The notes beneath the pieces were generated by a model, which saw nothing but the letters and a program-made list of their open reading frames with translations, was not told where the DNA came from and ran no database searches. A stretch of 16,079 nucleotides of DNA from Dehalococcoidales bacterium (GTDB lineage Bacteria; Chloroflexota; Dehalococcoidia; Dehalococcoidales; UBA5627), in assembly GCA_028706995.1 (NCBI GenBank), contig JAQTVR010000014.1, positions 1 to 16,079 of the forward strand, in the 5' to 3' direction. Positions 1 through 6,426 of the stretch are shown here, piece after piece. Within the stretch, counting starts at the first letter, position 1. Each line of letters opens with the position of its first letter. The position numbers and the translations under genes were made by a program.

Positions 1-275
1 AGAAAAAGGAACTGACCTACCTTGCGGGGTTAGTGAGTACGGAAAATCAATCTAGATTGTTCTTGCCCATTATTATCCAGGTCGGCCCTGGAATGGATAG
101 GATAGAGGTAGTTTGTCAAAGCGAGATCGAAGTAAGACTCATCAGTGATATAATCGGAATGGCAGTGGCTGCGGAGAATTATCACATCGTTATTTTTGCT
201 CCTCAACTTGCCGCTCTCCGAAGACAACTCAAGACTACTACTCAGTATGTTTTCTCTCTGAAGATGCCCAAATAG
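1..275 (+). CDS. 3' end of an unidentified protein gene (partial)
   Basis: The reading frame is open from the left edge (first full codon at 3) to the TAG at 273-275, about 91 residues, so this is probably the C-terminal end of a longer gene. A GTG at 33 could start an 80-residue protein, but its only ribosome-site-like signal is GGGG three bases upstream, which is too close. The visible part has a short hydrophobic stretch (LFLPIIIQVG) and an alternating hydrophobic segment (NYHIVIFAPQ), suggesting beta strands in an alpha/beta fold. No family motif was recognised. It converges on the minus-strand surface-protein gene at 387. That it is coding is moderately likely; its function is unknown. 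Confidence 0.4.
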   Translation, partial: KKELTYLAGLVSTENQSRLFLPIIIQVGPGMDRIEVVCQSEIEVRLISDIIGMAVAAENYHIVIFAPQLAALRRQLKTTTQYVFSLKMPK

Positions 276-285
276 CGTTCCCGTT

Positions 286-307
286 GTTTTTGCAATTTTA
301 CAAAAAC
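286..307. terminator. weak AT-rich hairpin between convergent genes
   Basis: GTTTTTG at 286-292 pairs with CAAAAAC at 301-307 around an 8-base loop. It lies between the stop of the left-edge gene (275) and the stop of the minus-strand surface-protein gene (387), where a two-way terminator would be expected. The stem is AT-rich with only two G-C pairs, so this is a weak call. Confidence 0.25.
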
Positions 308-386
308 CAATTCTCAGGTTGATCCTGTTTATTCTGGGGGCAGTATTTCTCTATATATGGTAAAAAACAGTTCCTACGTTAACAGA

Positions 387-2525
387 TTATCGATCTCCGC
401 GTGTTGTTTTATCCTGATACTGGTCTTTATATCGATCTTCTATATCTATATCATAGTTGTATGACCTATCATCGCGGGAGGTAGCCAATTTTTTCCCTAC
501 CCGAATGCCGAGTACTACAAGAATAGGCAGGGCTACGATACCACACAGGAGATATGTTAACCATGAAGACCAGATGAAACCGACAATAAATGTGTCTGTG
601 GTCCAGTCGCTGGTGTTACCGACCCCATCTATGGCTCTAACTCTCCAGTAATAAGGGCTCTTAGCGCTGACCGAATTCAATTTTGCTTCATCATCCATTG
701 TATATTCGGTTGTTGCCAGCCCGTTTTTACCCATGATTATCGACGTAAAACCGGCATCCGTAGCTATTTCTAACTCATAAGTGACGCCATTCTTATCGCT
801 GGAAGCGCTCCAGTTAAAGGTTATCGGCTGTTTAAATTTTGAGCTGTTAATTGGTGAAATCAAGGTAAAGGCAGCAGGAGGATCGGTTTCTATTGTGGTC
901 ACGAAACTTTTACCGGCTGAATTTGTGCCGTCACCGGCTTCTACTGTGTAAGTGCCGGCAGCCGTATCCGGGACGGTAAAAGAAGCGGTAAAACCGCCAT
1001 TTGTATCGGTTGTAATGGTAGTAGGAGTAGCCGGGATGACTACGCCATTATATTTAATGGTTATTTGTTTACCCGTTGCAAAACCGGTGCCTGTTATTTT
1101 TACTATATCATCGGCAACACCGGTAGCAATATCAAGTTGTATGTAGGCGGTTACTTTAATGTTTGTTTCAGCTATATTTCCGTAATCGTCTTCAGCTGTG
1201 ATTGCGTGTTTCCCATTTACCCAATTTCCGATTATAAAGGTAGCGGTAAAACTGCCCGTAAGGTCGGTGTAAACATTCTCGATGTTCAGAGCGGTAGTAT
1301 TATCAAGGTTAAAGGTAATATTATTATCAAATGTGTTACCGGCTGAAAATCCTGTACCGGTGATAATTATTGTATCTTCATAAACCCCGGAATCAGTGCC
1401 GAGCGCGATTTTAGGTTTAATAGTAAAAGTAGCCGTAGCCTGATTGCCATATTCGTCCTCAACCATAGCTTTAATAGTATATGTTCCTTGAGCTATCGAA
1501 GGGATAGTAATATCGACGGTAAATGAACCATAAGAATTCGTTTGAGCAGTAGTTATTTTTTCATAATAGAAGTATATAGTGACTGTCTTATTGGCGGCAA
1601 AGCTTGTCCCGCTAATGGTTATGGTATCGCCTACTGAACCTGAAGTTTCACTTAAGGCTATACTTTGTCTTATAGTCAGAATAGTTGTAGTGAAATTGTT
1701 ATCATTGTCAGTAACCATGATAGAACAATCCCCCCTAGAGATTGTAGAGGGAACAGTAAATGTGGTGCTAAAACTGCCGGTATTATCGGTTTTTATTGAT
1801 GAAAGGTTATTAACAGCTGTGCCATTTAATTTGATAGTAATTTGGGACAAGCTAGCAAAGCCGGTGCCGGTAACACCTATTTGGTCTCCAGCGCTACCGG
1901 TTAAGGTTGTTAGCGCTATCTTAGGTATTACGTCAAAGGTCGCATAGGTCGAACTGGCAAACCCGGTTACATCTACAGCTCTAAGGATGTGAGTAGCTTT
2001 ATTGGCGGGTGGAACTGTTATAGTAATCGGGGTAAGTATTCCTGATACATCGGTGCTGGTTGTTATCAATGGAGCAGAAGAGTTATCCAGATAAAACGAA
2101 ACGGGTCCCATACTAAATCCGTTACCGGTAATGGATATCTGCTCGCCGACATAGACGGTACTGGCGCTGATGATAATCTTGGGGACAATCGTAAATTGTG
2201 TGTAAACTCTTTCGCTACTGCCTGCGGTTTCTACTGAAACTAAATACGTGCCGCGTTGAAGAGCCGGAACCTTGAATGTACCAGTAAAAGAACCGGCACT
2301 GATATTAGCCAATCCCATATAAGTGCCATTGAAAGAAATAGTAGCCGCGCCTGTGGTCACTGTATCGAATGAACCTGTAACTGTAATAGTGCTGCCGGGG
2401 GCTCCTGTGTTTGAGGACAGGGTTATATTACTGGCGGCTGATACCGGTAATGAGGTTATAAATAGTAACGCTAAAATAAAAATAACCGGAAATGGCCGAA
2501 AGACCTGTTTAGCCTTTAAAAACAT
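387..2525 (-). CDS. exported membrane-anchored protein with six IPT/TIG-like Ig repeats and an Fn3-like domain
   Basis: 712 residues. A signal peptide covers about 1-30 (hydrophobic core VIFILALLFITSLPVSA, likely cleaved near ASN). Six repeats of about 85 residues follow (about 31-115, 116-201, 202-287, 288-371, 372-459, 460-545). Most open with a variant of 'SGSVGDTITISGTSF' and end with a strand such as 'ATFTIKPKIAL', the pattern of IPT/TIG-like Ig folds. Residues 550-648 form a fibronectin III-like domain (FNWSASSD ... YYWRVRAIDGVGNTSDW). A membrane helix at about 654-676 precedes a short charged tail with RVGKK, so the repeats face outward and the tail lies inside. The start is supported by GGGAGG five bases before ATG. 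It is probably a surface adhesin or S-layer-like stalk; the ligand cannot be inferred. It is single-gene and convergent with its left neighbour. Confidence 0.85.
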   Translation of the reverse strand: MFLKAKQVFRPFPVIFILALLFITSLPVSAASNITLSSNTGAPGSTITVTGSFDTVTTGAATISFNGTYMGLANISAGSFTGTFKVPALQRGTYLVSVETAGSSERVYTQFTIVPKIIISASTVYVGEQISITGNGFSMGPVSFYLDNSSAPLITTSTDVSGILTPITITVPPANKATHILRAVDVTGFASSTYATFDVIPKIALTTLTGSAGDQIGVTGTGFASLSQITIKLNGTAVNNLSSIKTDNTGSFSTTFTVPSTISRGDCSIMVTDNDNNFTTTILTIRQSIALSETSGSVGDTITISGTSFAANKTVTIYFYYEKITTAQTNSYGSFTVDITIPSIAQGTYTIKAMVEDEYGNQATATFTIKPKIALGTDSGVYEDTIIITGTGFSAGNTFDNNITFNLDNTTALNIENVYTDLTGSFTATFIIGNWVNGKHAITAEDDYGNIAETNIKVTAYIQLDIATGVADDIVKITGTGFATGKQITIKYNGVVIPATPTTITTDTNGGFTASFTVPDTAAGTYTVEAGDGTNSAGKSFVTTIETDPPAAFTLISPINSSKFKQPITFNWSASSDKNGVTYELEIATDAGFTSIIMGKNGLATTEYTMDDEAKLNSVSAKSPYYWRVRAIDGVGNTSDWTTDTFIVGFIWSSWLTYLLCGIVALPILVVLGIRVGKKLATSRDDRSYNYDIDIEDRYKDQYQDKTTRGDR

Positions 2526-2574
2526 ATTCCCTCCCTATTAAACGGAGTTTATATCATATTTATATATGAAGATA

Positions 2575-2603
2575 ATCTTATTTTATATAAGTAGTATTGT
2601 CAA
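2575..2603 (-). promoter_or_regulatory. promoter of the surface-protein gene
   Basis: On the minus strand a perfect -35 TTGACA (2598-2603) is followed after 17 bases by TAAGAT (2575-2580). This puts the start point about 45 bases upstream of the ATG at 2525, with GGGAGG as ribosome site. The -35 is convincing. The -10 matches consensus at four of six positions, and nearby TATA-rich bases offer alternatives. Confidence 0.55.
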
Positions 2604-2728
2604 GAATTTATTTATTTTTTGAAAAGTATATTTCTTTGCTTAAATAACGATGGATGATTATTAAAAAAATTTCTCCATTTTATATTTAAAAACATTTACA
2701 AAGATAAAAAAACAGCATATTATATATA

Positions 2729-2758
2729 TTGCACTGGTTTAATTTCATACAATATAAT
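2729..2758 (+). promoter_or_regulatory. promoter reading toward the structured leader and coiled-coil gene
   Basis: TTGCAC (2729-2734), an 18-base spacer, then a perfect TATAAT (2753-2758). Transcription would begin near 2765, leaving a leader of about 355 bases before the GTG at 3122. The surrounding DNA is very AT-rich, so chance -10 boxes are common. The paired -35 and the GC-richer structured block downstream raise the odds. A second weaker pair, TTGCTA (3011-3016) and TAAAAT (3033-3038), lies nearer the gene. Confidence 0.45.
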
Positions 2759-2828
2759 ATGCATAAGTATGTAGATTAGACTTAGTACAAAAACCGTTAT
2801 GTTTTATATGCGGGCAGTAACAGAAAGG

Positions 2829-2973
2829 AAGGTGAGCATAAATGGCGGGTGAAATAAAGCAATCCGCAGTATTCCCGGCTAATTCCGGGTAGTAAAAGCC
2901 AACGGTTGCTCTAAATAAACCGTGGACATCTAAGCTAGCATCACCTTTTATATTAACGATAATAATCCGTTGG
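2829..2973 (+). ncRNA. candidate structured leader RNA (four-way junction with a competing helix)
   Basis: This GC-richer block sits inside an AT-rich gap. AAGGTGA (2829-2835) can pair with TCACCTT (2941-2947), enclosing three hairpins: GCGG/CCGC (2845-2848 with 2864-2867), CCCGG/CCGGG (2874-2878 with 2885-2889, 6-base loop) and ACGGTT/AACCGT (2902-2907 with 2918-2923). CCAACGG (2899-2905) is also perfectly complementary to CCGTTGG (2967-2973), which would break the third hairpin, as in a switch. The outer helix would hide the ribosome site of the short frame at 2842. No known riboswitch consensus was recognised. The pairing is seen in the sequence; the RNA role is inferred. Confidence 0.35.
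2842..2892 (+). CDS. possible 16-codon leader peptide
   Basis: ATG at 2842 follows AGGAAGGTGA (2826-2835) at good spacing and encodes MAGEIKQSAVFPANSG before TAG, which is directly followed by TAA. Two of the hairpins of the candidate leader RNA lie inside this frame. It could be a translated leader peptide, or a chance start within a structured RNA. The peptide shows no run of a single amino acid of the classical attenuator kind. Confidence 0.25.
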   Translation: MAGEIKQSAVFPANSG

Positions 2974-3121
2974 GTATAGTAATAATTATAGGTTTTTAAT
3001 CGTTTTATTTTTGCTAGTAGCGCCATGATCGGTAAAATAGAAATATAAATAGTGTTTAGTTTTCGTTCTATTTAATTAAATAATATATTAAAAGAAATTA
3101 ACGAAAGGAGGTGTATAAGGG

Positions 3122-5092
3122 GTGACAGAGAAAGGGATTGATAAGAGGATGGAGCAAGAAGAATCTCCTAGAATAATGCGGAAGCCGCTGCCGCAAATTC
3201 TTGATGAAATGGATGATAATATCCGCGCAGCAGCTGAAGCAGCCAGAAGAGCAGAAGAAGCTGCCAGGGCTTCTAAAGAAGCAGCGGGTGCGGCAACCAA
3301 GGCTGCAAATGAAGCAGAAAAAAGAGCTGAAGAGGCGCGTAAAGCTGGTGAAAAAGCTGCCGGAGATGCCACCAGGGCAGCAGCTGAAGCAGCGGCTAAG
3401 GCTGAACATATTGCTAAGTCAGCAATTGCTGCGGCTGAAAAAGCAGCAACAAAATCAGAAGAAGCCGATAGGTCTGCCAAGGAGGCGGTGAAAGCGTCTA
3501 AATTAGCAGCGGATGAGGCAGTAATGAAAGCTGAAGCAGCTGGAGCTGCTGCGAAATTAGATGCTGCTGCAGCTGTAAAAGCGGCTAAAGAAGCGGCAGC
3601 TGAAGCGACTAAAATAGCTAAAGAGGCTCAGGAAAAGGCTACAAGAGCGGCAGAGCAAGCGGCCGCTGACGCTGCCAGAAGGGCAGAAGAAGCCATGAAG
3701 AGGGCTGAGGAAGCTATCAGAAGGGCTGAGGCAGCTTCAGCAGCAGCCAGAGAGGCATCGGAAGCTGCTATTCAAGCAGCAGCTGAGGCAGTAGGCAGAG
3801 CGGAAGATGCAGCAGCCAAGGCTGAAGAGACAGCGAAAAATGCTAGATATGCGGCAGAAGAAGCTACCAGGAAAGCAGAAGAATTGGATTTAGCAGCCAG
3901 AGAAGCAGCAGCCGAGGCATTAAAGAGGGCGCAAGAAGCTGCAGCAAAAGCTGAAGCAGCAGCTATTATGGCCAAGGGAGATGTCGATGGGGCCGTAGCC
4001 GAATCCATTGTTATTATTAAGCAGATTGATGAGAGTATTAAACAGGTTAAAGTAGCGGAAGCTGACCTGGCTAAGAATTTATCTGCTGAGACCGCCACTA
4101 AGGCTGATGAATCGGGTAAAAGGGCTAAGAGGGTGGCAGGCACTGCCTACCGTTTAGCTGAAGAAATTGAAAGAAAGGCAGAACTGGCTGATATTGCCGG
4201 TGAAGAAGCTATCGAAGCCGCCACTAGAGTATCAGGACCTCTGGCAGATAAGACTGAAAAAGCTGGGCAGGGAGCAAAGGAGGCTGCTGCAGTTGCCTTT
4301 AAGGCGGCAGAGAAAACTCTCAGCAAGGCCGAACAGGCCGACTTGGCCGGCGATCAGGCTGTTGAAGCTGCTGCTAGGGCATTACATAAACTGGTTACCA
4401 AGGCTGAAGATTTAGCTAAAGCCGCCGAAAGAGCTGCTGCATTAGCCAGCAAGACGTCCGTTGATGCCAGGGCTGCTGCAGAACAGACAATGATGACTGC
4501 CAGTAAGGAATCTAAAGCCAGTATTGACGAAGCAAGGAAAGCGGCAGAAGAATCCAAAAAGGCTTCTCATGATGCAGAGACTAGGGCGGAAAATGCAGTT
4601 TTACAGGCCAAAGAAGCAGCAGAAGCTGCGATGAAGGCTGCAGGTGAAGAAGCTGCTGCAATGATGGAAAAAGCTAAAAGAGCAGCCGAAGAAGCCAAGA
4701 GAGCGGCCGAGGAAGCCGGAGCAAGGGCAGAAAAGGCTGCCTTAATGGCCAAAGAAGCGGCAGAAGCTGCGATGAAGGCTACTAGCAGTGAAGCCACTGC
4801 CAGAATTGAGGAAGCCAAGAGGGCGGCTGAGGATGCCAGGAGAGCAGCCTTAGAAGCCAGTGCCAGAGCTGAAAGAGCAGCCGCACAGGTAAAGGCGTCT
4901 GTTGAGGACATAGTCAACCAAGCAAGCCAGAAAGCTGAAGAAGCCTTACAGAAAGCACAGGAAGCCTTGTTAAGAACTCTGGTTAAGAAGGTTCTTTCTT
5001 CCACGGAACTTACAACTATTATTATTCTTGCCGTACTGGGTTCAATAATAGCCGCTGTGACAATCAGCCTAGGGCTGTCGTTATTAAGCTAA
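3122..5092 (+). CDS. alanine-rich repeat coiled-coil protein with C-terminal membrane anchor
   Basis: 656 residues, GTG start ten bases after AGGAGG (3106-3111). Residues 1-33 are a charged head. About 34-620 is nearly all Ala, Glu, Lys and Arg in units like AAEAARRAEEA, with 7- and 11-residue spacing, predicting one very long amphipathic helix or coiled coil. Two longer duplications are visible: about 50 residues at 342-391 and 392-441 (ADIAGEEAIEAA versus ADLAGDQAVEAA), and about 47 residues at 484-530 and 531-577. One membrane helix ends the protein (about 631-655), preceded by VKK, so the rod probably lies in the cytoplasm, tail-anchored. Composition recalls group 3 LEA, TolA and apolipoprotein-like helices, which is not proof of homology. 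Candidate roles are membrane scaffold, envelope spacer or stress protectant. It is monocistronic, with a terminator at 5145-5178. Confidence 0.85.
   Translation: MTEKGIDKRMEQEESPRIMRKPLPQILDEMDDNIRAAAEAARRAEEAARASKEAAGAATKAANEAEKRAEEARKAGEKAAGDATRAAAEAAAKAEHIAKSAIAAAEKAATKSEEADRSAKEAVKASKLAADEAVMKAEAAGAAAKLDAAAAVKAAKEAAAEATKIAKEAQEKATRAAEQAAADAARRAEEAMKRAEEAIRRAEAASAAAREASEAAIQAAAEAVGRAEDAAAKAEETAKNARYAAEEATRKAEELDLAAREAAAEALKRAQEAAAKAEAAAIMAKGDVDGAVAESIVIIKQIDESIKQVKVAEADLAKNLSAETATKADESGKRAKRVAGTAYRLAEEIERKAELADIAGEEAIEAATRVSGPLADKTEKAGQGAKEAAAVAFKAAEKTLSKAEQADLAGDQAVEAAARALHKLVTKAEDLAKAAERAAALASKTSVDARAAAEQTMMTASKESKASIDEARKAAEESKKASHDAETRAENAVLQAKEAAEAAMKAAGEEAAAMMEKAKRAAEEAKRAAEEAGARAEKAALMAKEAAEAAMKATSSEATARIEEAKRAAEDARRAALEASARAERAAAQVKASVEDIVNQASQKAEEALQKAQEALLRTLVKKVLSSTELTTIIILAVLGSIIAAVTISLGLSLLS
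4145..4444 (+). repeat. 150-base tandem duplication inside the coiled-coil gene
   Basis: Two adjacent in-frame 150-base units (4145-4294 and 4295-4444) encode related 50-residue segments. The best-conserved part is KAE-ADxAGxxAxEAA-R in each. The DNA has diverged at many third positions, so the duplication is old and kept at protein level. Confidence 0.6.
4571..4894 (+). repeat. 141-base tandem repeat inside the coiled-coil gene, two copies plus a part
   Basis: Units at 4571-4711 and 4712-4852, with a partial third to about 4894. Each carries a RAExAxxxAKEAAEAAMKA core followed by AKRAAE. The shared run coding AKEAAEAAMKA is nearly identical in DNA, so this duplication looks younger than the 150-base one upstream. 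Confidence 0.6.
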
Positions 5093-5104
5093 TGGTGAAT
5101 AAAT

Positions 5105-5130
5105 AAGTATTTTCGATAACGAAAATACTT
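5105..5130 (+). other. perfect 10-bp hairpin after the coiled-coil gene
   Basis: AAGTATTTTC and GAAAATACTT form a perfect 10-bp stem with a GATAAC loop, 13 bases past the stop. It has no T-run of its own and stands just ahead of the true terminator. It may protect the mRNA 3' end, or be a protein-binding palindrome. Confidence 0.5.
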
Positions 5131-5144
5131 TATAAAAAATTTGT

Positions 5145-5178
5145 AAAGGATGCCCTTGGAAATAGGGCATCCTTTTTT
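5145..5178 (+). terminator. strong intrinsic terminator
   Basis: AAAGGATGCCCT (5145-5156) pairs perfectly with AGGGCATCCTTT (5164-5175) around a 7-base loop, followed by T's at 5173-5178. It closes the coiled-coil gene transcript. Confidence 0.9.
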
Positions 5179-5180
5179 AT

Positions 5181-5403
5181 GTATGAAAATAAAGAAAAAA
5201 ATAGTATAGATTTGAAGGTAAGGTTCTTTTTAAATTACTACTCTTTTTCTATAAAATATAGATGGGGACATAGGGCAGGGCATTAAAACTTAAAGAAAAG
5301 CCAAATTTGTGATGGATTAGAAGTGACTCAAATGGGACAAAATAGAAACACAACGATAAATTATGGGAAGGTTATTACTAATATCCAGCCTGATCTATAC
5401 TTG
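5181..5403. other. non-coding gap
   Basis: About 220 AT-rich bases between the terminator of the coiled-coil gene and the 3' end of the DUF5343 gene. No open frame with a ribosome site, no RNA gene and no clear promoter were seen. Confidence 0.6.
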
Positions 5404-5424
5404 ACAGTATTCAGTACTGTTTTT
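5404..5424 (+). terminator. small hairpin near the 3' end of the DUF5343 gene
   Basis: ACAGTA (5404-5409) pairs with TACTGT (5415-5420) around TTCAG, followed by T's on the plus strand. It is poorly placed to end the minus-strand gene, because the T-run is on the wrong side. It would instead stop plus-strand read-through into the antisense of that gene. The stem is short, so the call is weak. Confidence 0.3.
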
Positions 5425-5433
5425 AAGGGAATA

Positions 5434-6126
5434 TTATGACGGGCTGCGTTTGATCAATTCATCAAAAGCAGCGAACCATTTCAGTTTAACCTCATCATTC
5501 CAGCTTGGATCAAATGTAGGGAACTTATTTAGAAGCATTTCCTTCCAGTGATTTTGAGATGGTAGTTCCATTTTATCTTGTGGAACTACAAGGTTCCGCA
5601 TTGTAGTAATACCATTCTTTTTCCTCTGTTTAATTGTTCCAGATGTCGTATGAGTATACGAAGATTTGGAGCGCTTGGTTATAAAGGGTGATAAAGTGAT
5701 TCCTGCATCAGTTGATAACGCAATAAAGAATTTAATGCATTTTCTGGCTACGTCATTGGTACATTGGAATGTATCATGAAAGAGTTCTTCCAGTTGCGCA
5801 TAGGTGGCATTTTGAGGTTCCAGCGAACCCAGGAATATAAATCCGAATGAACTGGCAGCAATTTCTTTGAGTACTATAGCCTTTTGCTCACCTTTAGCCT
5901 CAACAAGAGTTTTCAGTTGATTGGACGGCTTCCCATTGGAATCAATTAGTTTAAGGAAGCGCAATGCAGCCATTAATTGAGTACCGGTGCTTCCGGATAG
6001 AGTATTGTTCCAGTAGCTGCGATCAATACGAGATGGTATTTGCTGTTGCATTCCTTCGACGAAATTTAAAAATGTCCTGTATGATATATAGGGAGGTAAG
6101 CGCTTGTGATTTATATCATTTGCCAT
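5434..6126 (-). CDS. DUF5343-type protein of unknown function
   Basis: 230 residues. The N-terminal part (about 10-75: PPYISYRTFLNFVEGM ... ALRFLKLIDSNGKPS) matches my memory of DUF5343. In that family a short helical domain with a winged-helix-like look is followed by a proline/glycine-marked turn before 'LKFLGLID..G.PT'. The middle (80-150) is helical. The region 150-180 is basic (KRSKSS, KQRKK), which would suit nucleic-acid contact. The C-terminus (about 190-226) is another small helical unit with W and F residues. The start ATG at 6126 lacks a strong ribosome site. It stands alone with AT-rich flanks, transcribed away from ftsA, consistent with an accessory acquisition. No catalytic motif is visible and its role is unknown. 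Confidence 0.75.
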   Translation of the reverse strand: MANDINHKRLPPYISYRTFLNFVEGMQQQIPSRIDRSYWNNTLSGSTGTQLMAALRFLKLIDSNGKPSNQLKTLVEAKGEQKAIVLKEIAASSFGFIFLGSLEPQNATYAQLEELFHDTFQCTNDVARKCIKFFIALSTDAGITLSPFITKRSKSSYTHTTSGTIKQRKKNGITTMRNLVVPQDKMELPSQNHWKEMLLNKFPTFDPSWNDEVKLKWFAAFDELIKRSPS

Positions 6127-6156
6127 GTTCTAATACACCATCTTTTATAATAATAC

Positions 6157-6186
6157 ATTGTACTACTAAAGAATGACGATTATCAA
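6157..6186 (-). promoter_or_regulatory. promoter of the DUF5343 gene
   Basis: On the minus strand TTGATA (6181-6186) and TACAAT (6157-6162) are 18 bases apart, each one base off consensus. The start point would fall about 25 bases upstream of the ATG at 6126, a short leader. Confidence 0.55.
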
Positions 6187-6192
6187 TTACTT

Positions 6193-6344
6193 TGGAATAT
6201 TATTAATATATACCAAAATAAAATAATATGGAACTTAATGGAACTTTATTGGAAATGGAAAGGACAATAATTGACGATATAACAGCATTGGATTAGTATT
6301 TAATATAATTTAAGAGCAGTCCATGAAAAAAATTGGAATTGGAA
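6193..6344 (+). repeat. seven TGGAA boxes in the DUF5343-ftsA gap
   Basis: TGGAA occurs on the plus strand at 6193, 6229, 6239, 6250, 6256, 6334 and 6340. The three at 6229, 6239 and 6250 are 10-11 bases apart, about one helical turn, and two share TGGAACTT. They lie just upstream of the likely ftsA promoter, as activator or repressor sites might. Confidence 0.4.
6271..6299 (+). promoter_or_regulatory. possible ftsA promoter
   Basis: TTGACG (6271-6276) and TAGTAT (6294-6299) are 17 bases apart. A TATAAT at 6304-6309 lacks a good -35 at normal distance. The leader would be about 120 bases. Confidence 0.35.
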
Positions 6345-6403
6345 ATATTGTATAGTAGGAATGAGAGAATAAACGAAGATCGAAGAACTTGTTCCAAGTT
6401 ATT

Positions 6404-6410
6404 AAGGAGG
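6404..6410 (+). promoter_or_regulatory. ribosome site of ftsA at unusual distance
   Basis: AAGGAGG is a full match to the anti-Shine-Dalgarno sequence but stands 16 bases before the ATG at 6427. No ATG, GTG or TTG occurs in frame between them. The in-frame ATA at 6421 would have ideal spacing but is a very rare start. Confidence 0.6.
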
Positions 6411-6426
6411 ATTAGTAAAAATATCT

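Noticed and set aside
2745..3026. A 93-codon minus-strand open frame in the AT-rich gap
   Set aside because: No ribosome site before its ATG, no recognisable family, and it is the exact antisense of the candidate structured leader. AT-rich spacing and chance openness explain it better.
3088..4143. Long minus-strand alanine/serine-rich open frames opposite the coiled-coil gene (also near 4354-5004)
   Set aside because: They are shadows produced by the GCx-rich codons of the real gene; they lack starts with ribosome sites and have the low-complexity look of antisense translation.
5220..5400. Possible insertion-sequence remnant suggested by GGGGACATAGGGCAGGG
   Set aside because: No paired inverted repeat, no transposase-like frame and no target duplication could be found.
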